This document shows, one piece after another, positions 57,209 through 64,000 of a stretch of DNA of 64,000 nucleotides. Numbering within the stretch: position 1 is the first letter of the stretch; every line of letters begins with the position of its first letter. Made by a program: the position numbers and the translations under genes. Below the pieces are notes generated by a model, which saw only the letters and a list, made by a program, of their open reading frames with translations, was not told the DNA's origin and searched no databases. This stretch comes from Adiantum capillus-veneris (lineage: Eukaryota; Streptophyta; Polypodiopsida; Polypodiales; Pteridaceae), in assembly GCA_014529385.2 (NCBI GenBank), contig CM043959.1, positions 54,562,253 through 54,626,252 of the forward strand, given 5' to 3'.

Positions 57209-57221
57209 TGGTATTAGAGCA
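57209..57221 (+). promoter_or_regulatory. Primer-binding site of element E
   Basis: TGGTATTAGAGCA, one base after the LTR; the initiator-Met type site with one transition. Confidence 0.85.
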
Positions 57222-57728
57222 CAAGGCTTCTCTTTTCTTGCTCAAGAAGCGAGGTCCTCAAGCTAGCTATAGATGGTTATTATTATCAATTGTAAATGAG
57301 TAAGTAGAATAGGGATTTTTCAGCCTTGCAGTGCGCTTGCCTTCGTGCAGGTAACGGGGCATCACCATCAAGAGCTATGGTCTTAATAGTGGATTCCTAT
57401 GGGGATTTCATATGGCTTAACCACTAATGAGCTATTAGAAGCTTGACAGGAGCCGGTGCCTTGTTTTGGTGTTGAACGATCCTCTCTTCTATTCATTGCA
57501 ATTAAGGGTATTCAAGCCACGGGTACAGTAGCTTGAGTGATTTTTCCAAAGGGGTAAAGAGGAGTAGCAACTAGGGCTTGAAGTGCCAAAGTACACCTAA
57601 AAGTTGGTAGAATGGCTGACAGTAGTAAAGAGAGTGAAATGAATGTTGAATAGCTTTGATTTTGCTAATGAGCAGGCTACTAATGATGCCCCTATGCTTG
57701 TTAACTAGTTTCTAGGCTTCAACAAGCT
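57222..57728 (+). other. Leader of element E
   Basis: Half a kilobase without a gene except a 13-codon frame, ATG 57612 to TAG, reading MADSSKESEMNVE, which may be the original start of gag cut by a stop. Confidence 0.5.
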
Positions 57729-58856
57729 ATGGGCAATCCATCCCTCCAAAGTGAAGTTCAACGGCAGCTTCGTGCTCATGGGATTCTCCAACATCCCCAC
57801 CAGGACGAGAGAGTACCTAGTAGGCCTCCTTGCGAGACTCCCAAAAGAGGCCTCTTTCCGATTCGGGAAGAAGAAGAGGATCCATATGAAGGGCTCAAAA
57901 ATTTTCTTCTTGATGATGCATCTCCTTCCCAAAGGAGAATTCAAGAGCCCCCACCGGAGGAACGAGAAAGAAGTGAGTCTCCTGCCACCTCGACAAAGAT
58001 GGCTCCATGAAGACCGCGGGCTAAACGCTCTCCATCACCTCCAAAACGGAGAAGACCATCGCACACTTCTCCACACCATAGCTCAAAGAGGGATGACAAA
58101 AAGCAAGAGAAGAAAAAGGCAAGAAAGAGGACATCCTCTTATTCATCTTCTTCATCCTCTTCCTCTTATGAAAGTGATGGTGCAGACAAAGAAGATCAAG
58201 GCAAGAAAAAGGCGAGAAAGAGGTCACCCTCTTCTCTATCTTCCTCGAATTCATCTTCTGAAGAAAGTGATGGTGCAACTTTTGAACCATAAAAAAGAAG
58301 AGGCCATAAGAAATCCTATGCCGCATGGAAGAGGTCGTCCAAGCTCAAGAAGTTCAAAGAGGGAAGAAAGAGCATCTCTTTTCTTACCTACGATGGAACC
58401 TCTGGTGCTACAAACAAAGTCTTGGCCTTTATCCAACAATTCGATGCGGCATTTTGAGATGAGGGCTTCACGGAGTCCTCTAAGCTATGCCATGTAGCTA
58501 TGCACTTTTAAAAGTCCGCCAGGCAATGGTGGTCTAGCCTACAGGCCAACGGTGAAGCTCCACGAACATGAAAAGCTTTAAGAACTTCCATCATGAAGCA
58601 ATTTTTGGCCACCGATGCCAAAGACAAAGTACTCACTGAATGGCAAAGCTTGAAGCTCTCTCCCTACAAATTTATTCACAAATATGTAGACAAGTTTTGG
58701 GATTTACATCTCAAAGCCACTACCTTCAAAAAGATGGATTTTGGAGAGCAAAAACAACAATTTTGTGCATGCTTAACTGAAGAAATGGCGGAGTATGTCA
58801 ACTCCCAAAGACCACGCACCATATCAGCGGTTGTACACCATACTATGGTGGCTTGA
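57729..58856 (+). pseudogene. Gag of element E
   Basis: One frame throughout. It has an Arg/Pro/Glu-rich start, then an RS-rich segment (58020-58290; KKARKRTSSYSSSSSS and a second similar block), then the gag domain (SISFLTYDGTSGATNKVLAFI near 58375, MHF, SARQWWSSLQ, MKQFLATDAKDKVLTEWQSL, HKYVDKFWDLHLKA). In-frame stops lie at 58008, 58290, 58455, 58509 and 58569. The usual CCHC knuckle is missing because the end of gag is fused to the later half of protease near 58855. Confidence 0.83.
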
Positions 58857-59778
58857 GGACTTCTTTATCTCTCCTCTCAAGCACAAGGATGTAATCCTAA
58901 GGGCACCATGGTTTGAACTCATGGCTGCCAATGTTAAATTCCTTGAAAGGAGAATCTACTTAAGGTTCAGGGAAAAAGATATGTACATAGATGCTAAGGA
59001 AATGGGTAACACCATACCCATTGTACATACGCAAGCTTTTGATAAGTCAATAAAGAGCTCTATTTCCGTGTACATGATTTTTGTTAAAAATTCTCAAAAT
59101 GAACCTAATGCTTTAGCAAAAGAAAATATAAACAATCACAAGGAATTAGAGGTATCCAATTTTCTCAAGGGGTTTCAAGATGTCTTTATTGACGACATCC
59201 CTTGTGAACTACGTTCTTAACGAGGCAATGATGACCATGCAATTGAACTTCTTCCAGGAAGTTCACCGCCTAATAAAGCTCCTTATATAGTTTCTCAAGC
59301 TCAATAAGAGGAGATTATGCAGCAAGTGCATGAGTTAGTTGAGAAGGGCATGGTTAGGCCTAGCTCATCTCCATTTTGCTCACCTGTGCTATTAGTGCAA
59401 AAGAAAGACGGCACATATCGTATGTGTGTCGACTATAGGGCACTAAATAGGATCACTATCAAAAATAGGTTTCTCGTTTCACGGGTGGAAGACCTATTTG
59501 ATAAGCTACAAGGGTCCACCTACTACAGTAGGATTGACCTAAAAAGTGGCTATCATCAAATAAGGATAGTTGATCAAGACATTGTAAAGACCGCATTTCA
59601 CACTACGTTTGGTCTTTACAAATACTTTGTCATACCTTTTTGCTTGACCAATGCACCAGCCACATTCAACCGCTTGATGCAGAAGCTATTCAGGCCTCAC
59701 AGAACCTTTACTGGACTGTTCTTTGATGATATTATCATCTACTCTAATTCACTAGATGAACACAAGCAACACCTCTAG
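58857..59778 (+). pseudogene. Protease remnant and reverse transcriptase of element E
   Basis: The protease part begins at HKDVILRAPWFELMAANV (near 58885), the second retropepsin box; the Asp active-site half is gone. RT has IVSQAQ, HELVEKGMVRPSSSPFCSPV, RMCVDYRALNRITIKN, YYSRIDLKSGYHQIRI and FDDIIIYSNS (near 59725; catalytic FFDD). Stops at 59218, 59305 and 59776 are all in the frame of the protein. The reading continues in the same frame into RNase H. Confidence 0.88.
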
Positions 59779-60753
59779 GTAATATTTCAAGTTTTAAGAG
59801 AGAATAAACTTTATGTTAATCAAAAGAAAAGTGAATTTTTCTTGCAAGAGATTCAGTATTTAGGTCACATTATCTCTCAAGACGATATCCAAATGGATCC
59901 ATCAAAGTTAGAGGTAATAAAAGGATGGCCTAAACCAAGGAATCTTCATGAACTAAGAAGCTTTATAGGTATGTGTGCATACTATAGACGCTTCATAGAA
60001 AAATTCTCACAAATTGCAGGACCATTACATGACCTAACAAAGAAAAATGTTAGGTATACATGGTCTGCCGAGGGGAACAATGCTTTCAGAAAGCTCAAAG
60101 AAAAGCTTATCACTCAACCCGTGCTTACACTACTGGATATCTCAAAGACATTTGAGGTCCAATGTGATGCTTGTGGTGATTGCCTTGGAGCTCTTTTGCT
60201 CCAAGAAGGGCATGCCATAGCCTATGAAAGTCGAAGGCTTGACCCTGTTGAGCAAGCTCTAGGCATATATGAAAAGGAACTCCTCGCAGTTCTACAAGCC
60301 TTAGACTCATGGAAGCACTATTTATTGGGGACTCCTTTCATTCTACGAACGGATCACCAAAGCCTTAAGTACTTCATGATGCAGACCAAGCACTCCGAGA
60401 AACAAATGAGGTGGGAAAATATTCTTTTGCAATTTCATTTTCATATTCCTCACATTGCTGGAAGGCATAATCAAGTAGCCGATGCACTCTCAAGACAGCC
60501 CAGAGTGAATGCAGTTTCCATAGCAACTCACAATGATCTATCTTCTATGATAGATGAGTATGCTATTGATCCCGATTTTAGAAATGTGATTTCAGCCCTT
60601 GCACTAGGGAAGAAAGAGGAACCATTTACTTTACAAGATGGTTATCTTCTCTATGGAAATGGACTATGCGTTACTAGCTCACTACGTGAGAAAGTAATGT
60701 ATGAATCTCATTCTCCTCCTTATGCGGGGCTAGAGGGATTCAGTCTACCCTAA
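59779..60753 (+). pseudogene. RT connection and RNase H of element E
   Basis: QYLGHIISQDDIQMDPSKL and YYRRFIEKFSQIAGPLHDL, then the RNase H boxes FEVQCDACGDCLGALLLQE (Asp; near 60150), YEKELLAVLQALDSWKHYL and RTDHQSLKYF, followed by VADALSRQ (near 60478). The 303-codon part from 59842 is open. The frame shifts near 60740. Confidence 0.9.
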
Positions 60754-61990
60754 AAGGGAAGGAAACATATTTCTATTGGACTACCATGAAAGAAAACATG
60801 CAAGAGTATGTTTCTAAATGTCTGGTATGCCGAAAGACAAAGTTTGATAGAGGGAAGTCCCCTGGATTTCTTCAACCTTTGCCAATCCTTAATTCACCAT
60901 GGGAGAGCATATCCATGTATTTTATCTTTGATTTTCTAAGTCTATCCATGGGAATACGGGAATATGGATGATAGTAGACAAATTCAGTACACAAGCTCAT
61001 TTTATACCTGTCAAAAAGACTATCAAAGCCCATCAAATGGAAACCCTCTTCATTTCACAAATCTTCAAGTACCATGGCTTGCCAATGTCCATAGTGTTGG
61101 ATAGAGATCCTAGAATGACCAATAATTTCTGGAAGGGTCTCTTTGAGAATTTAGGGACGAGGCTAAACTTCTCTTTGGCCTATCACCCGCAAACGGATGG
61201 CCAAAGTGAAATAGCTAACCTAACAATTCTTGATCTACTAAAAGCCTATGTAACACAAGTAGATCAAAGATCCCAATGGGAGAAGTATTTACCCTTAGTG
61301 GAGTATGCCTGTACATACTTCCACGGGAAAAGCACCTTTGAGGTAATTGAAGGAAGATCAAAAAGTCCCTTGCTACTTAAGGTACACGAGAAGATCTTCG
61401 CTGCAGCTGAGTATAGCCAAGACCTACAAGAATCTTTTCAAAAGATTAAGGATGTTATCTCTATCTCTTAGCAAAGGAAAAAGGTTGCTGCTAATAAGCA
61501 CAGAAGAGCCCAAGCCTTTAAAGAAAATGATTGGGTCTTACTCAAATTTCCCAAGGCTCGATTAAGGCACACGACGGGCAAGAATCCTACGGGACACCAA
61601 AAGTACTATGCTAAGTTAGCAAAAAGGTACTATGGTCCCTTCGAGATTCTTAGGCTAATCAATGAGATGGCCTATCAACTCAAGTTGCCCAGCCATTGGC
61701 TCATACACAATGCTTTCCATGTGAGCGTACTAAAGCATTACAAAGGAGAGCCACATCAAGAACCAACTATTGAAGACCCACTGGAGATCGAGGACCAAGA
61801 AGAGGTGCTGCAGCCCAAGTCCATTCTCCGACATGAAGACAAGGTACTAAGAGGCGGTAAGACTATCCGATGATATCTTATTAAGTTTAAGAATTAGCCT
61901 TTTGGAGATGCTAGATGGATGCAAGGCATACAACTAAAGGATAACCTAAACCTTGTCAATGCTTACAATGCTTCCCTAGAGTAAGCAAAT
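60754..61990 (+). pseudogene. Integrase and chromodomain-like end of element E
   Basis: Zinc-binding part CLVCRKTKFDRGKSPG (near 60820). At the first catalytic position it reads ESISMYFIFDFL (near 60905), with Tyr where Asp is normal. VLDRDPRMTNNFW (second Asp, near 61100) and DGQSEIANL (Glu, near 61197) are kept. The C-terminal part has RYYGPFEILRLI and NAFHVSVLKHY, then QPKSILRHEDKVLRGGKT (near 61812) and YLIKFKN, which fits a chromodomain of the group found in chromoviruses. Stops at 61469, 61871 and 61895; frameshift near 60945. Confidence 0.87.
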
Positions 61991-62253
61991 GTACAAATGT
62001 CTAAATGAACAAAGTTTTTGTCTTATAAGACTCTCTTTTTCTTTATTGTGAACATAAATGAAGTAGTATGCATGCTTAGATTAAGTTTGCGGAGATGACG
62101 TCTCTCAAGCACCAAATGGATTAGTCATCCATTCTGGAATGATGTCGTAGGGTAACATATGGATCCTCTACACGCTAGAAAAAGGACTAATGAATAGGCT
62201 TTATCTTCTCTACCCCATACTCGAGAATGACTATGCTTTCAAGAGAGAGGTAA

Positions 62254-63846
62254 TGTTATAATAACTAATATCTAATTCTCCTAAATGATTTTCTCATGTT
62301 AAACTGATCATTTAATATGGGGAAGTGCCAGGGGAGAAAAAGCTAGAATATCGGTTAAGCTAGCAAACCGGCCACAACAGGGATGCACATGAGGGAAAAT
62401 AGGGATCCAAAGGGGGGGCCATCTGCAAAAGAGCAATGTGCAATAATGGGCTTTAAAGACCCTAAGGTTCAGCCCATTAAGACTTCCAAAATGCTAAGGT
62501 TCCAAAATTCAAAGGTTGTGTCCAAAGGTCATCACTAGGGAAATTGGATGCTTTGTGTGTGTACCAAAAAAATCATCACAAATCCTACAAAGGAGGGGGC
62601 GAGCCTTGCAAGTAGGGGATGAGAGAGAAACACACACACATACACACACACACACACTCACTCACAAGCCTCCTTTACACAAAGAGAATGAGGGACACAT
62701 GTCAACTCCCTAGCCTAGATGCCCACAAGGTGTACTCAAATCCTATTGGATGGCCATGGAGGTGGACTAATGAGAATTAGGCTAGAGTAAATTTAGTTTA
62801 ATTAATTTTAAAACACTTAATAAAAGAACCAATAAGAATTAAGCTCTCTAGAAGACTATTGGACAGTCTCCCAAGGGGTCCAATGAGCATTCAACAGCCC
62901 AATGTCTTGCCTAATTCCTATTGGCCAGGAGACAAAGGGGTCCAATGAGAGTTTATTTGCATTAATTAATTACCTAAATCTCTCACAAAAGGGGAAAGTG
63001 GGACACATCTCAGAAGGCTATCACTTATGCTCCTTAAATCCTACTGGCTAAGCGTGGAGAGGTCCAATGGGGTGGTATCATGAGCAAATAGCAAGAGGCG
63101 TCGACCAAGAGAGAGAGGGAGCTGAATTTTCAAAGGCATTATCTCACACACTCACACACAAGCTCATGTGTGAAGCAAGAAGACTCTCTCTCTCTCCTCT
63201 TCAAGCTTTAATGGAAAGCTTATCACCTACTTCAAGCTTGTGAGAAGAGAGGCCTACACCAACAACTCTTGGCTTTGTGATGCAAATCCAACCAAGAGCC
63301 AAGATTCAATGCATGCTCATCTCCTCTACCATGCTAATTACTAAGCTATGCTATGCTAATATGAGTGATTATGTGAGGAGATGTACATCTTTCTCGTAAG
63401 ACTACTCCTTCTTCCTCTCTATCTACTCTCATACCCTACTAGCTCTCACTATCTTCAAAGGTGTGTGAGGTCTTGGGTCTGAGACAGTGAGGGAATTGAT
63501 GTTGTGTTTTATAAGTGTTTTGCTTAGCGCTTGAAGCTTCCATCTTTATTGCACTAGCTAGTACTAAAGGAACACAAAGAATTGTATTGTAAAATGTCTC
63601 TCTTGATGGGAGAAACCTATAATACAAAGCCTTTTGGAGGGGGGGACCGGCTCCATGTAAATCTCCTCCACTGTTGTCAATAGATTAATCTCTCTCTCTT
63701 TTGAAGTATTGTTCATGCTATCTAACTAGGTGTTATGCTTTTTGTTGCTCTCTCCACCACACAAGCACTCTTGATATGCTCATTAGGAATCTATTCTAAT
63801 GAAGTGCTCACTATGTTCACGTTATTTTCCGCTACACACAAGTTAC
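62254..63846 (+). repeat. 3' LTR of element E
   Basis: Begins TGTTATAATAACTAATATC after a purine-rich AAGAGAGAGGTAA. It matches the 5' LTR nearly base for base with a few substitutions and small indels (for example near 63135). The match stops at AAGTTAC, 19 bp before the expected end. Confidence 0.92.
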
Positions 63847-64000
63847 CTCGGGGGGTTCAGTGTTTAGTATCCCCCTATATAACGTGCGTTCATGGGGTAT
63901 TAAAAAAACCCCTTGTTTAACATGTTTGAATGAATAAAATGACCCCTTATTTTACGATTTTTTTCCAAAATTGAATATTAAAACCCCTCGTTTTAATGTA
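63847..64000. other. Unassigned end of window
   Basis: AT-rich sequence with G and C runs (GGGGGG, CCCCC). A loose unit like TATTAAAA(A)CCCCTTGTTT occurs two or three times. It interrupts the end of the 3' LTR of E and may be the start of another insertion. It cannot be classified from 154 bp. Confidence 0.4.

Larger units (their letters stand above)
55607..63846 (+). mobile_element. Element E: chromovirus-like Ty3/gypsy retrotransposon
   Basis: 8.2 kb with two nearly identical LTRs of about 1.6 kb (55607-57207, 62254-63846), an initiator-Met type primer site, gag, RT, RNase H, integrase and a chromodomain-like end. It is inserted in the RNase H/integrase linker of D. The zinc knuckle and the first half of protease are lost by a deletion near 58855. 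The coding region has at least eleven in-frame stops and a few frameshifts although the LTRs look young. The last 19 bp of the 3' LTR are missing. Confidence 0.9.

Noticed and set aside
57729-61990. Stops in E read through or corrected by U-to-C RNA editing
   Set aside because: Such editing is known from organelles of ferns and hornworts, not from nuclear transposons, and would not repair TGA or TAG made from TGG. Deamination in DNA is simpler.

Overview
This window looks like nuclear DNA from a plant with a large, repeat-rich genome. No host gene is recognisable. Almost every supported feature belongs to a transposable element, and the elements are nested inside one another. Plant origin is inferred from Athila/Tat-like and chromovirus-like Ty3/gypsy elements, a Ty1/copia element, a LINE, tRNA-derived SINE-like units, and primer-binding sites matching plant tRNA-Asp and initiator tRNA-Met. 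The dense nesting and the DNA transposon type make a seed-free plant such as a fern plausible, but that is a guess.

Layout. (1) 1-1365: AT-rich flank with a long (TA)n tract. (2) 1366-11968: element A, a Ty3/gypsy element of Athila/Tat type with LTRs of about 0.6 kb, TSD ATTCT, gag, a pol that lost protease and the front of RT, and an unusual post-integrase extension. (3) 11974-13812 and 21418 to about 24240: a LINE split in two by element C. (4) 13813-21417: element C, a badly decayed chromovirus-like gypsy element with 124-bp LTRs, itself carrying a solo LTR at 16494-18177. (5) 24240-25672: repeat-rich spacer. (6) 25673 to 55606 and probably beyond: element D, an older relative of A, cut into pieces by three insertions. 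These are a 6.3-kb DNA transposon (29242-35582, 22-bp terminal inverted repeats, TTTA duplication), element B (39553-55246, TSD TGCAT) and element E (55607-63846). Element B carries a 4.76-kb Ty1/copia element in its 5' LTR on the minus strand (39650-44405, TSD TAAAC).

How the parts fit. A and D supply most of a complete Athila/Tat-like gene set between them: gag with zinc knuckles, retropepsin, RT, RNase H and integrase, then a 3' extension seen only in A. B keeps gag, protease and a 3' open frame but has no RT, RNase H or integrase, so it would depend on another element. E is a chromovirus with nearly identical 1.6-kb LTRs but many in-frame stops. All elements appear defective.

Most unusual items: an array of seven copies of a 24-bp palindrome in the leader of B; a second retropepsin-like domain fused behind the integrase of A, followed by repeated W-[IVA]-P-K motifs that also occur in B; an unclassified DNA transposon with a spliced cysteine-rich protein gene and large arrays of short palindromes; and eleven stops in E that are all explained by C-to-T or G-to-A transitions.
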